Source of the DNA: Agarophyton chilense
Taxonomy: Eukaryota > Rhodophyta > Florideophyceae > Gracilariales > Gracilariaceae
Reading direction: 5' to 3'
NCBI GenBank assembly: GCA_030374765.1
Contig: JARGXX010000040.1
Span: 1-64,000 of the forward strand
DNA length: 64,000 nucleotides
Part shown: piece by piece, positions 53,428 through 64,000 of the stretch
Numbering within the stretch: position 1 is the first letter of the stretch
Layout of the letters: each line of letters starts with the position of its first letter
The notes under the pieces: generated by a model
The model's input: the letters and a program-made list of their open reading frames with translations, nothing else
Told to the model about the DNA's origin: nothing
Databases searched by the model: none
Translations under genes and position numbers: made by a program

Positions 53428-53478
53428 TCCCTTCCCGTCCGAGCCGTTACCTCAAGGTCGTAAGTCGCCTCTAAGGGT

Positions 53479-54117
53479 ATGACTCCTACTCAACCGAGCT
53501 CCTCGCGGGTTGCTGGTCCAGTTCGACCTCTTTTGGAGGGTATTGCTAATCCTCCGCCCCACCCTATGATGGATTCTCCGGCCGTGGTTGGTTTGTTAGC
53601 TCGAATTCGCCAGGCTTGCGTCACCAACTTTCAAAGGGCTGGGCGTACCTCCGTGGTTGCTGCATTAACACTCCTTGAAGGTTTGCCGCCGTGCCATACG
53701 AAATACATGAAGACGCTGAACCAACTTGGTGAGTTACGGAATCAGTTTCAGTTGGACATGTACCAATTGGCCACCAGTCAGGTTGCCATTCTGGCCAGCG
53801 TCTCTGCTGCTGCGCCATCTGATCCTTTGACGGATCCCCTTCTAGGTGATAACTTGAACCCTGCGGTTTTGCAACCCGCTCTGGCGGGTCCTTCCGTTCA
53901 ACCTATGTTGGTTTCAACTCCTCTCCCCAGTAGCGGGGCTACCGCTCCTTCGCTACCTTCTATGTCGATGGCTCCTAGCATTCCTGCCAGTTCTCCTTCG
54001 CGGGTAGCCAATAAAACGGGTCCTCCGAGGTTCGATCGCGTAGAGCTACAGCTCTGGGCTTTCGGGCTGAGGTGCCTACCTCGATGCGATGTTGACCCGT
54101 TTCAGGTGCTACCGTAA
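53479..54117 (+). CDS. Antisense ORF (aORF) part 2 of RG-A, copy 2
   Basis: 212 residues, the longer version: the TGA that ends copy 1 at 3429 is absent, and the frame continues through SRVANKTGPPRFDRVELQLW to a TAA at 54115-54117. The last 143 bp overlap the 3' end of integrase on the opposite strand (53975-54733), a convergent overlap. The helical first half and Pro/Ser-rich second half match copy 1. Function is unknown. Confidence 0.45.
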   Translation: MTPTQPSSSRVAGPVRPLLEGIANPPPHPMMDSPAVVGLLARIRQACVTNFQRAGRTSVVAALTLLEGLPPCHTKYMKTLNQLGELRNQFQLDMYQLATSQVAILASVSAAAPSDPLTDPLLGDNLNPAVLQPALAGPSVQPMLVSTPLPSSGATAPSLPSMSMAPSIPASSPSRVANKTGPPRFDRVELQLWAFGLRCLPRCDVDPFQVLP

Positions 54118-54733
54118 TACGGTCAATTGACATCGTATTCGGTATTCCATCTTGTTCAACGGTAACGGTGTGGTCTGATGCCTTCAATACCTTATAAGGT
54201 CCCACTGATTTGGGTAGAAGCTTCGAATTGATATCTCTATCAATAGCTTCATCGCCCGCTTCATCACCCGGTCGTGGTCTTTTACCTGAAGGTGGGTTTT
54301 CTATATAGACATATTGTCCCGAAGATGCAGAGACCTCTTTGGATACCCTACGGTCGTAGTCGGCCTTACACCGCTTCTGGGCTGCAGTGAGGCGGCTCTC
54401 TGCATTTTTGAGAGCCCTCCTCAACCTCACAAGGGTATTTCGCTTGACCTGGGCAGGGGTCAGTGCGCCAGCTGCAGTGCTGGTGGTATGATCTCCCTGC
54501 ACTACAATACCTGGGTGGTGTCGCGAAAGAACTAAACCAAATGGAGTGGTCTGCGTTGACCGGTGTACCTGAAGATTATAAAAGTAGGTGAGCGGTTGCA
54601 CCAGCTCATCCCAACCAGTTTGGTGCTCTTCCGTATAGTGTCGTAGCCTTGATACCAATATGTGGTTAAAGCGCTCGACCTGTCCGTTCGTCTGCGGGTG
54701 GTAGGCAGTAGTGAAATAGTGCTTGATACCCAA
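53975..54733 (-). pseudogene. RG-A integrase C-terminal part, copy 2
   Basis: 252 codons: HPQTNGQVERFN with the last catalytic Glu, a basic helical region, the GPY module (VGPYKVLKASDHTVTVEQDG) and a tail ending WQEC. It is separated from the upstream integrase frame by the same 8-bp duplication as in copy 1 (54727-54742). Confidence 0.82.
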
Positions 54734-56757
54734 GTAACCAAGAGGTTACAGACTGCTTCGAAGAACTTTAATGCCAGGTTTGAACCATTATCGGTAAGGA
54801 AGTACAGTTTTGCACCATACGGGTAGACCCAATTGTTGAGGAACGCGATCGCCGGCGTTGTTAACTTCGTATCCTTTAAAGTAATCGCTCCCGTGAGCTT
54901 CGAGATCCTGTCGGTGATCACTAGAATGTGCTGATACCCATTCTTGGTCTTGGGAAGTGGTCCTAGAAGGCCTTTCGCAACAAACTCCAGCCGACCCGCT
55001 GCTGGAAACAGCTTGAGGTATTTTCGATGCTTTTGAATACCACCGCGGGTACGAACATAGGATTCGCATTGACCTACAAAGGTATAGATATCATGGGCCA
55101 TATGAGGCCAGTAGAACTGTTGCCTCAAGGTGTAATATATACTGGTGGCACCGGGGTGTCCCGATAGTCGCAGGGAGTGCGCGAGATACAAGACTTTCGG
55201 GCGAAGCGCTTTCGGAACCACATTTTGAAGGCCACCATCCAAGGTTGACCTTCTCACGATGTACCCATTGTGGTCCGCATCGAATTGTGATCCTTTGAAA
55301 CCAATTTGGTCATCCATTTTTCTGCAGTACGCATCCTGGACCTGTTCTCGTAGGAATTCCTCGCGGGTTACGGGCATGAAGTTCGTTTCCTCTAGGGTCG
55401 GTATCTTAGTTGCGATGTCGTTGTTCCGCAAAGCACCACTTTCAGGTAAGTACCAACATCCTTCTAGGTGTTCGCCGGTACCATTTTGGTTTGATGATAC
55501 CCAAAAGCAAGGGATATCATCGTCCACAGGTTCTGTCTCTAACCCTGAGGAGTTTAAGCGTGACATAGCATCAGCTATGTTGTGCTTGATACCTGGACGG
55601 TATTGTCCGTCGTATTCAAACTCCGTCAGTCTCAACCTCCAACGGGCAAGTCTACCAGAGGCCTCTGCGAGTCCGAGGATCCACCTTAAGGCGTTGTGGT
55701 CCGTGTGCAACGTAAAGCGCTCACCATACAGGTATGGACGGAGCATCAACATGCTCCACACTACTGCGAGACATTTCTTCTCGGTTACCGTGTAGTTCTG
55801 CTCCGCCTCATTAATAGCGTTGCTGCAGTCCCCTATAAGTAATTTGTCTCCGTTGTGCTGCTCCTGCATGAGACAACATCCAATTTGGGCATGGGATGCA
55901 TCCGTATCCAGCGTGTACGGTAGACCTGTTTTCGGTAACGCTAAGATTGGCGGGGACAAAGGCGCTCGTTTCAATTCCTCAAAGGTATCCATTTCGTTGT
56001 TCGATAGATTCTCAAACCGTTCAGGTTCACCTTTCTGGAGCTTCTTGTTGAGGGGAACCGCTATTTTCGCGAATCCCTTCACGAAGCGACGATAGACGTT
56101 GCATAAACCTATAATGGATCGTACCTCTGTCTGGTATCGTGGCACTTTGACCTTCTGTACGGCTCTAGTATTACTCGGCGCAATCTCTAGGGTACCAGGG
56201 CTTATGATGTGGCCCAGGTATTCAACCGTTCTGGTAAAGAAGACGCATTTTTGTAGCTTCAGCGTCACCCCCGCCTCAGCTAGGAGGTTTAGTACGGTGC
56301 GCACGTGAGCAAAATGCTCTTCTACCGATCTGGAGTAGATGATTACATCATCGATGTATACCAAGGCGGTTGTCCACTTACCCTTCGAAAGGATGATGTC
56401 CAGCGCCCTTTGAAAGGTGGCTGGAGCATTGCGCAACCCGAATGGCATCCGCGTGAAGCGAAATAAACCTGAATGCCACATGAAGGTCGTTTTTTCTCGA
56501 TCTGTTTCACCTACAGGTACCTGCCAATAACCACAATTGGCATCCAACATGGTAAATATCTGCACATCTCCCATGGATTCGATGCACTCATCCATTCTAG
56601 GTATCTGGTACGAATCCCTGACGGTCACGCTATTGAGCCCCCTGTAGTCCACACAGAACCTCATACTGTTATCCCCTTTCTTCTGAACCAGAACCACGGG
56701 ACTAGCCCAATCTGCGTTGGCTAGTTCAATTACACCTTCTTGGAGCATTCGCTCCAT
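54532..56757 (-). pseudogene. RG-A pol: reverse transcriptase, RNase H and integrase N-terminal half, copy 2
   Basis: 741 codons in one frame. RT has MPFGLRNAPATFQ and VYIDDVIIYS. RNase H has TDASHAQIG, TVTEKKCLAVVW and LHTDHNAL. Integrase has a zinc region ending CESY instead of CxxC, a core with Gly in place of the first Asp (VAKGLLGPLP), and an intact second Asp (LTDNGSNL). It then shifts frame at the 8-bp duplication. RT and RNase H look intact; integrase does not. Confidence 0.92.
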
Positions 56758-57028
56758 TTCTTTGAGTTCTACTTCTCTCGCCTTCGGACCTGCGCGGTAT
56801 GGTTGCTGATAAATAGGCTTCGAGTCCGGGAGGAGCTCGATGCGATGCTGTGTGGCCTTTATTTGGCCCAGATGGCCTGACCACGTCGTTTTGAACTCCT
56901 CCAGAAGGTCGATAATACGGCCCCGCAGTTCGCCGTTTTCTTCACCGATCTGGATTGCATCTTCCCATTGCTGCTCAGGGTCAGGTTCATCTTACTTGTC
57001 TACCGATTCCTTATCGGTTAGCTCTGGG

Positions 57029-57942
57029 TTAAAGTTGGTGTTTATCGATACCTTTGCAGTTGTGGACGCATTTGCGCACCCCCCCTTCCTTATCGAAGGC
57101 GACCTCGCCGAGATCAGTGTGAGCTACGGTGAAGTCCCCTTGTGATGCCGGTAGTGCGATGCCAACATTGGTATTCTTCGGCAACTTCACGTTGTGACTG
57201 CTGAAGTTGCTGAGACACACCTTAAAGGGTTGATTTGGGATGCTGTAGACAATCCCGTTGGCCATCAAGGTGAGGTATCGATGTGCTAACCTCGGATGGT
57301 TTTCTAGTATGACCAGCCCTGGGGTCGCACACGACACCGGTACCAATATTTGGTGCAATGGCGGGATAACAACCTGTTTGGTAAGGCGCACTTTGTTGGA
57401 GACCGTTTCGGTGGATATCGTCTTCTTCGGTTTAAAGAACCATCCCCGTTTGGTTTACGTATTACCTACAATGGCAATTCGTCCCCCGTGACGTAGGGTG
57501 ACGGTACGGGAACCAGGAAGAATTGCTTTGACATGTCTGTCAATGAAGTTCGTACCTAGTAGGCAGTCTGTTGGTAAACGGTAGACAAAAAAGAATTGCA
57601 GTCTTACCTTGAGGTGTCCGAGCTGCACCAAGTGGTGAGCATACCTCGAAGGTTTAATGGGCACTCATTTGCATCCACCAGCGGGTTTTTGTCGGAAGGT
57701 CAGCTCAAGTTCCGAAGTACCGCCTCAGGTATGACGCGGGAGTTCAGGACGTTTGGGCCGGCCACAGTATTCCACACGCAGGTGACCGGGACCGCAAGGC
57801 GATCGGATAAACACATTGAAGCACGTACTTTATAGTTGTTGTACTTCATAAGACAAACCGGAACTGGTTGTGACGTGTTGTCTTCCACCTTCAAGGTTCT
57901 GGGTATCGATTGGCCTTCCAATTGAAGGTTGCGTTCGGCCAT
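57029..57942 (-). pseudogene. RG-A protease and linker, copy 2
   Basis: ATG at 57940-57942 overlaps the gag stop as TAATG. The active site reads WNTVAGPN in place of the DTGA type. The second half of the fold is at 57664-57455 (LLGTNFID, ILPG) in another frame. The linker to RT is at 57391-57029. It is broken by stops and frame changes. Confidence 0.75.
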
Positions 57943-60250
57943 TACGCCAACCGCTCGGTGTTTTCCTCCTGTACGGGAGGGGTTGAGTCCAAGTTTGGTG
58001 TTTCCTCGATGGTATTGACCTGTACCGGTGTACGGGGTTGGAACCTATTTGGTGCTTGCGTTGAAGACTTATAGAGGCGTTGGTGATTCTGCATGCGAGT
58101 CTGAGTCAACTGGTCACTCATCGCTGGGGGTAAATTAGCGCAATTGCTTGCCAAAGGGTCTGTCGCAATACAGAACTAGCAAACGAGGCCTCCAGTTTGG
58201 GGGTCTCGCGTTACCATTGAGGGGGGCTTCGAAACCTGGTTGGTAGGAGAAGTGGCGTAGGATGTGGGTGGCGAGTTATGGGAGCTTGTTCCCTGCATCC
58301 TCTGCCAGCTCATTGCACTTGGCGGCGATTGTACCGAGTTTGGTGTACGCGTTGACGACCAATTCCCTACCGTCGAAAGTTTCGAGAACCGCCCCTGGGT
58401 CGCTACCAAGTGGATAGCGGTCCCTGTAGGTACTTCGATGTGCCAGCTGCACTCTGAGGTTGTGGGCTCTTCAATTTCCAAGAAGGACCTTTTCGATTTT
58501 TCCTTCGAGGTTTGAGGAATGGCTGGTCTCTTTCCCAGCCGAAGAGTATCTCCAAGGCCCTGGGAGTATCGAGCCAGCCCATTGTATTCTACCTTTCGGT
58601 TAATGGCCAAGTAGTTGCGTACCTGGCAACGGATCGCTTTGTCGACATTGTCAGCCAATAGCGACCTTAACCTAGAGGTAGTGAACACATTACCACAGCG
58701 GGTTGCCAGATTCCACAGCGCGAGCGTAAACTTCGATTCGGTTTTCCCAGACCTTTGATGGTAAGCGAGGACTTCCGAATAAGTCTCTTGGATAACCTCA
58801 TCGGTGGCGTATGTTTCCAAAAGGAAATTGACCACCTCTGGGTATGACTCCAACATCTCCGTGCCATCCTAATCCATCGCTAAGGTATTGCCGCGGAGCC
58901 TTCCCTGCAGCAAGTAGTATGCTTGTCATTTCAGGTAAAACTGAAATAGTCACATAGCAGCGCCCTCGGAAAAACCATTTTGGTCACATGCAAGCTTGAA
59001 CTTCTGTAGAAACTCAATCACCGCAATAGGATCCGTAATTGTGAAGGTTGTGTCACCCATTTGGAAGCTGAGCTTCTTGTGGTGCTTAGTAATCTTCTGG
59101 GCAACCTCTTGGGTGTATTCAGACGACTTGTTGATCAACCGATAGTTCCTGTAGTCAACCGCTTTGGTGAACATATCGTTCAAGGGTTGGTGCACCTCCA
59201 GGTCTATTTCGGTGTCCGACTCAGAGTCGGACGACTCATTGTATCGCTTCTTACCTTTTCGGTTCTTTTTCGACGACTTCTTCGTCGACCTGTTCGGTTT
59301 CTTCTTCTTCTTACCTTTACGGTCATCATCCGACGATGAACTCGTATCGGAACTGGAGTCCGACGAGTCCGGGTCTGAATCATCCCCTCGATTATTTCCC
59401 GTCTTCGTCCTCCGCTTCTTACCCTTTCGGTTTCTTCGTCGCTCATCCAACGAGTCAGACGAATCTTCCTTGGGATCACCTCCGTGGGTATCGTTAGAAC
59501 GAAACCAGTAATTGGTGGCAGATAAATGTCTTGAGGATCTACATTCCCCGGGACCTCTTGACTCTGCTTCGGACCTTGTAGGTACTCACTTTCAGTCGGT
59601 AAGTGTTTGGAATGGGTGTAATGATCCATTTAGAACCCTTGTTGTATGCGCTTTGCAATGTTCACCTGTGTAGGTCGGGATTCTGCGAATCCCTCGGAAA
59701 CCCCAAGGTCTTGCACCGCGCGGTAAACATGCTCCCTAGCATCTGTAAAGAGGTACTGTTTCACCATTTCTGGTATCCTGTCCGATAGCTCTTGAGCTGC
59801 TCGGTCAACCACAATACGGGTAAATGCATCGGCGTCCATTGAGGTTGGAACCATCCGGGTATCCGACTTCTCCTTTAAGGTTAATGCATCCTCGACCGCG
59901 AGGGTGACGAGCGCTTTCGCTTGCTCTTCGAGCTAAGGCCATAGCTCCTCGGCTGCAACCTAAATTGGTAATTCCCTTTGAGGTTCTGTTGCCATAGGCG
60001 GCGGACCATGTACCTTTACGGTTTTGTCCCGAGTGTGCTGGAGCAGCTCCTCGGGGTTCTCTAGAATCGGGTGAGCCGATGGGGCTCCTTTAATAGCTTT
60101 TTGGCTTGGCGGGGCGCTCGCACCACGCGTATTCCGTTTAGGTTGTTCCATTTTTGACCAATAGTGGTATCCTGTATTGCTTTGCTGGATTTCCTGAAAC
60201 CAAATAGGTGTACAAGCGTCCAATCCTTCTCGGAATCTCGTTTGAACCAT
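57942..60250 (-). pseudogene. RG-A gag, copy 2
   Basis: Uninterrupted by the 914-bp insertion, so the full layout is visible. The N-terminal region is from ATG 60250, with a Pro/Gln-rich segment. Helical block 59854-59470 follows. The charged linker at 59450-59240 has alternating Asp/Ser and Lys/Arg runs. The Gag domain at 59150-58520 includes FLQKFKLACDQNGFSEGAAM and ALWNLATRCGNVFTTSRL. The Ser/Pro/Thr-rich tail runs to 57942. Stops: TAA at 59960, TAG shared with copy 1, TAA at 59630 (GAA in copy 1), TAG after GAAM (TGG in copy 1), and the shared TGA after 'YLK'. One frame change lies near 59470. Confidence 0.8.
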
Positions 60251-60277
60251 GAAGATACGACGAAACCTAAAAAAACT

Positions 60278-60295
60278 TTCTAAATCGGGAGACCA
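60278..60295 (-). other. Primer binding site of RG-A, copy 2
   Basis: Minus strand TGGTCTCCCGATTTAGAA, three bases from the 5' LTR; identical to copy 1. Confidence 0.7.
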
Positions 60296-60298
60296 AAA

Positions 60299-60672
60299 TG
60301 TCGTACAATCACCTCTGGGGTTTGCTACTGTCTTGTCTCGGGAGCGTGTTGACGCTCAACCTTAAAAGTTAGACGTGATAAACCTCGATGGTAACAGGGC
60401 ACCGTGAAAACCCGCAGGGACAAACGGCGGGGCAACTAGCCTACACCGTGTAGGTGAACGATGATAGGCGTTGACGCGCGGTACAACCTAAATTACAATT
60501 ACTAACAATCACTCAACCAAAAGGTACATGTCAACACTACACGTGGCTGACAACACCTAGATGGTAACTCGCCCGGAGCTGCGTGGCCGATGATCCCTCG
60601 CATTCATCACCGACAAGGTCAGTGTAGTATATCGACAACCTCAAAGGTCAAACCTTTTGCCACTATAAGACA
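60299..60672 (-). repeat. RG-A 5' LTR, copy 2 (internally deleted)
   Basis: 374 bp with the correct TGTCGT start. The other end is AAGACA (one change from ACGACA). About 208 bp are missing from the middle, including the TATA-like motif. Confidence 0.9.
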
Positions 60673-60910
60673 GCCCGATGATCGTTTGCGTCAATCCCTG
60701 GGGTTCTTCTTTTGTTGGCATCAGGTGGAGCTTCACTAACACACAAATACAACATGTAAGCGTACGAAATACATTTCAAAAACTTTTGCCACGACATAAT
60801 GTCAACGATTCATGGTACAGCCACTAAAAATACAAATACAAAAACATTGGGCATTTGCAACAAGAGAAGGTGAATCGCATCAACAAGAACATTCTAATAC
60901 TCTTGCGTCT

Positions 60911-62723
60911 TCAACCAAAATGTTTCTCGGATCTTTTAGTTTCCGAAATATCCTGAGGGTTGAAGTTGAGTTTGTCAGTAAATAGCGTAAGCTGAAGAGC
61001 GTCTATCTTCTTTGTGAGTAGATCTGCAAGGTTGGAGTTTCCAGGAACCCAAGATATTTTGTCCACTGCACCAGTCTGAAATTCATATTGGACGCAGCTA
61101 ACTTCTCCGCGAATAGACTTGGCGATAGAGTTTTTCTACGTCAAGAGTGATGTGATTGAATCTTTGGATTCAACTGCAATTCTCAGTTTGACCTCCATAT
61201 CTAACAGCTCCGGGTATGCCTTAGAGATAGTCCTGCCTTCATCAATGCCTTCAGAAACAGCAAAAATCTCGGCTGCTGGAACGCTTTTAACTGGGCGCTC
61301 TGCCTTGTGAAAGAGCCACGAGATGGTATAATCAATAGAACTGCTTTTCATTTCACCTACAAGTAGACCAGTTAGAACTCCAAGTTGACCACAAGCATCA
61401 GTACGTGATGCATCAACAAATACTAAGACGCTGATCTCATGCTGTTTGCTATCTGTCTGCCTAGGGTGTGCGATTGTTTTCCCAAGCTTTTTAAGCTTTG
61501 CAAAAAAAAATAACTGGTTGAACAAAATGGCAGACCTTAAGATCGGGTGCTTTTTGCTGTAGATAGCTCGCATAGAATGAGCAAAAAGGCGATGCAGCAG
61601 TTCCGATCCATCCAAGGGAACTGTTGGTTGAGGCAAATAATGACTTCTCAATCTGGTTGAGTGGTTCGTCAGAATGCTTGCGACGTTGTCTGGAGAAGGG
61701 ATACTCAGTAACAGCTTCCATTTTGTCGTCGGCGTCAGTCTCAATGGTAAGGTCACCATTTTGAATAGTGTTAATCTCAAAGAAACGTAGCTTTCCTGGT
61801 CCATGCATCACATCACCAAACTTGAATCGTTTGTCAAATTCCATCATTCCACGTTTCACCCCGTTGGCATCACATGCAACGATCAAGTCATCTACAATTT
61901 TTGCGACAATTAGTCCCAACCTTCCGTTTTCTTTTTGAAAGAAGAGCTGGGGCACGTGAGCTGACTGAGTGAGTCCAATTTCAAACATAATACTGTCGGA
62001 CTGGTTCTACCATTTATCATTGGCATTTGCAAGCCCGTATGCAGCTGTCAACAACAACCATAGATTAGTAGATTTCATTCGGCTTTCTTTGGGAGGGCGC
62101 ACATAGACATTTCTCTGCGCCTCACCGGTCTGCAAAAATGCAGAGTTTACATCAGCCCTGCAAATGTTCCATCGGAATAAAGATGCTATGGACTCGAGAA
62201 TCCAAAGACCTGTAGGTGGACACGTTATACAGTCTTTGCTTAGGACGATCCTTAAGTCATCTTCGCTACCATGAGGTGCTATTCGTGCTTTTAGCTTCAA
62301 AGAGCCATCGTCATTACTCTTCATTTTGTAAAGTGTGTGACTATTGATTATATTTGAGTTCGGAAGAACTTCGTCGTGTGTGACAGGGCGCACAGTCTTG
62401 ATGAAGGTTTCCTCTTCTAACTTGTATGCATTGAATAGAGGGTATTGGTGGAACCCTTGTGCGTGGTGCTTGAGGAATGGCTTATTCCCAAAATGCTTTA
62501 CCATTGACGACTGAACAGCTTTCTCAGTGCTAGTGACTTGTAAATCAGGCAGTGTTGGACTAGAGCTAGAGCTAGCTGTAAGTGCATTGTTGTAGTTCCA
62601 AACTTCCTTTATCATATCTAGGAGTTCTTTGTCGCCGTCCTCATAATAGGTGTTTAGACGACCATCTTCGTCTGCTGAATGCACAGTTCCTGGATAAAAA
62701 TGCGCAGCCATGGGCCAGAGCAC
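60911..62723 (-). pseudogene. RC-D reverse transcriptase and RNase H, copy 2
   Basis: Same three frames as copy 1: 62723-62007, 61988-61491 and 61804-61136, then the tail with WVPGNSNLADLLTKK to the stop at 60911. The RT box is KIVDDLIVACD. Stops and frame changes at the junctions are shared with copy 1, so RT was already broken before the duplication. Confidence 0.85.
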
Positions 62724-62829
62724 TGAAAAAATGTGTCCAACTGTCGGTTTATCATACGGAGAGTCTTTCGATAGTACATCATCAGCAGCTGCATTCTCAT
62801 GATACGATGTAGCCTGGGAGTCAAAAAAT

Positions 62830-63789
62830 CTACTTGGTACTATAGTCCGGACTTGCTTCGGCAGTCGTTACAGGCAACGTGCCTGCAGAACTACGCTGTT
62901 CAATAGAGAGTTCATCTACCGAGCCCATTCCTTCCTGTACTAGTTGGGCGAAGCTCTCTTTAGAAAGTGCTGGCCAGGTATCTTCAAAGGCGGCAATAAT
63001 TTCCCGACCCTTGCGTCCTGGAACGGTCACTGAGCGAGCAGCTCTGTTGACTAAGAGGATTGGTTTGGGATCCGTCCACTTTCCTCTCTTTTCATAGTCT
63101 TTCTTTTGGTTGACTTCAACAAAGTCACCAACTGCGATTGGTGGTTCAGTCACAGAATTTGAGCGAAGAATTAGCGCTAGTTTGCGGCGTTCTTGTAGCT
63201 GGTCACGAGCAATGCGAACATCGTCAGGTATAGCAGTTTTGTTAGGCTCGGCGGCAATAGGATTTGAGAAGCCTTTCGCTAGTTCAAATGCAGACAAGGT
63301 GTTGTTACCGTAAAGATCGTTAGAAATACACAGAGGCTTGTATGCAGCTACTTTGGGATCAAACTCGGAACCAGCATCCTCTTTTAGGTTAATAAAGATG
63401 CTGCGAAAGATGTTATGCTTAGACACTATCGCATTTTTCGAGTGCCTGCCAGGAGGCACTCGATGAATCGGTATTCCAAGCTTCTTGGCGTAGCGCTTGA
63501 ACGATCCGACTTGGAAGGCTTTGTCTGCACGAATAGAGTCAGGGTACCAGAACTGGGATAACCAGGAGGCTTCAAAGGCAAAAATAGCCTCTGTAAGACT
63601 TGTTGAAGTTACTACAAGAGCACTTGAATATCTTGTAATTAGATCCATCAAGTGCATTTGCAGCATCTCATCAAAAAAAAGATCGACACATAAAACCTCG
63701 TTGTAGTTCTTAGAAAGGGAACTAATGGAGACCTTGAGACTGGGCTGCGGCACCGCTGCGGAGCGACAAGCAGTGCAGCGATTGATCAT
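62830..63789 (-). CDS. RC-D integrase, copy 2 (319-aa open frame)
   Basis: This is the longest open version of the RC-D integrase. It begins at the second pair of the zinc motif (CTAC), continues through the core (EVLCVDLFF with the first Asp; IRADKAF with the second), then NAIVSKHNIFRSIF, where Val stands at the position of the catalytic Glu, and a C-terminal region with PPIAVGDFVEVNQKKDYEKRG and WTDPKPILLV. Copy 1 is broken by a 1-base deletion in the middle of that region. The frame is not connected to the RT frame downstream. The first Cys/His half of the zinc motif is out of frame at 63790-64000. Enzymatic activity is doubtful. Confidence 0.78.
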   Translation of the reverse strand: MINRCTACRSAAVPQPSLKVSISSLSKNYNEVLCVDLFFDEMLQMHLMDLITRYSSALVVTSTSLTEAIFAFEASWLSQFWYPDSIRADKAFQVGSFKRYAKKLGIPIHRVPPGRHSKNAIVSKHNIFRSIFINLKEDAGSEFDPKVAAYKPLCISNDLYGNNTLSAFELAKGFSNPIAAEPNKTAIPDDVRIARDQLQERRKLALILRSNSVTEPPIAVGDFVEVNQKKDYEKRGKWTDPKPILLVNRAARSVTVPGRKGREIIAAFEDTWPALSKESFAQLVQEGMGSVDELSIEQRSSAGTLPVTTAEASPDYSTK

Positions 63790-64000
63790 TTCCGTGAGCT
63801 ACGACTTTACGGTCTCAATCCAGATTCCATTCCTCTCTAGCAAGAGCTTGTAGTCACTATAGCTTGCATGGCCACATACGTGTTTGTAGGCCTTGTCTAT
63901 AATCTTCTTTACATCACACCATGGTGTGGTGTCAAGAGTTACTGCAGAGGCTCGAAAGAGTAGAGCCGTCATTGCAGTGAGATGTAAAGATTCCCAATGC

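Larger units (their letters stand above)
51562..60672 (-). mobile_element. Ty3/gypsy LTR retrotransposon RG-A, copy 2
   Basis: Same insertion as copy 1 in the duplicated block. The 3' LTR 51562-52143 is full length. The 5' LTR 60299-60672 has lost about 208 internal bp. It lacks the 914-bp insertion and has a deletion of roughly 80 bp in the antisense ORF. Shared lesions include the protease active site, the integrase first Asp, the integrase zinc Cys and the 8-bp duplication. A private lesion is a stop in gag at 59630. Confidence 0.93.
50659..64000. repeat. Segmental duplication, copy 2 (right block, cut by the window end)
   Basis: Direct copy of 1-14553. 50659-51561 pairs with 1-904, 51562-60672 with 905-11223, and 60673-64000 with 11224-14553. 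The target duplication of RG-A is perfect in this copy (GCCCG at 51557-51561 and 60673-60677). Confidence 0.93.
60678..64000 (-). mobile_element. Ty1/copia RC-D, copy 2 (cut by the window end)
   Basis: Duplicate of 11229-14553: left LTR, RNase H, RT, integrase and the beginning of the pre-integrase zinc region. The window ends inside the latter. Confidence 0.88.

Noticed and set aside
1-64000. CRISPR arrays, rRNA genes, bacterial promoters or ribosome binding sites
   Set aside because: No regular short direct repeats with unique spacers, no rRNA motifs, and the gene content is eukaryotic.

Overview
The window is eukaryotic, repeat-rich DNA. It contains no bacterial operons, rRNA genes, convincing tRNA genes or CRISPR arrays. 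Most recognisable coding sequence belongs to LTR retrotransposons (Ty3/gypsy and Ty1/copia). Between them lie broken pieces of cellular genes: a retinoblastoma-related (RBR) pocket protein, a C2H2 zinc-finger protein and unrecognised ORFs. RBR plus Ty1/Ty3 elements fits an algal or plant-like nuclear genome. My best guess is a red alga (inference, low confidence).

Layout. (1) 1-14553 and 50659-64000 are two near-identical direct copies of one segment, about 50.66 kb apart. Each holds a 0.9 kb left flank with a PBS-like start, then a complete Ty3/gypsy element on the minus strand ('RG-A': 582-bp LTRs TGTCGT...ACGACA, target duplication GCCCG, PBS, gag, protease, RT, RNase H, integrase, and a plus-strand ORF set in the 3' part), then a Ty1/copia element on the minus strand ('RC-D'). 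Both copies are dead. (2) 16276-17485 is mostly featureless apart from a minisatellite. (3) 17486-34557 is a mosaic of duplicated host sequence: an RBR pseudogene with N-terminal, A, B and C regions on the minus strand (17651-20519), a second RBR B/C copy (27176-28217) between inverted 0.4 kb arms, three copies of a repeat called R (R1 20541-24916, R2 25907-26684, R3 30229-34557), and a relic of RC-D-type gag. R1 and R3 each carry a zinc-finger gene facing an inverted partial copy of itself. (4) 36042-40797 is a second Ty1/copia family ('RC-C') with short LTRs. (5) 41458-43219 is a decayed RC-D-type relic. (6) 43289-50500 holds two decayed chromodomain Ty3/gypsy relics bracketed by 446-bp direct repeats. 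(7) 50659-64000 is the second copy of the first block.

No intact cellular operon or pathway is visible. The window reads as a graveyard formed by nested insertion, segmental duplication and local inversion. The duplicated blocks allow changes to be ordered: two LTR-flanked or solo-LTR insertions with perfect 5-bp target duplications are each present in only one member of a duplicated pair, and several catalytic lesions in RG-A are shared by both copies and so predate the duplication. The most unusual signals are the antisense ORF set inside RG-A, the inverted repeat around the RBR pocket fragment, and the duplicated head-to-head zinc-finger cassette.
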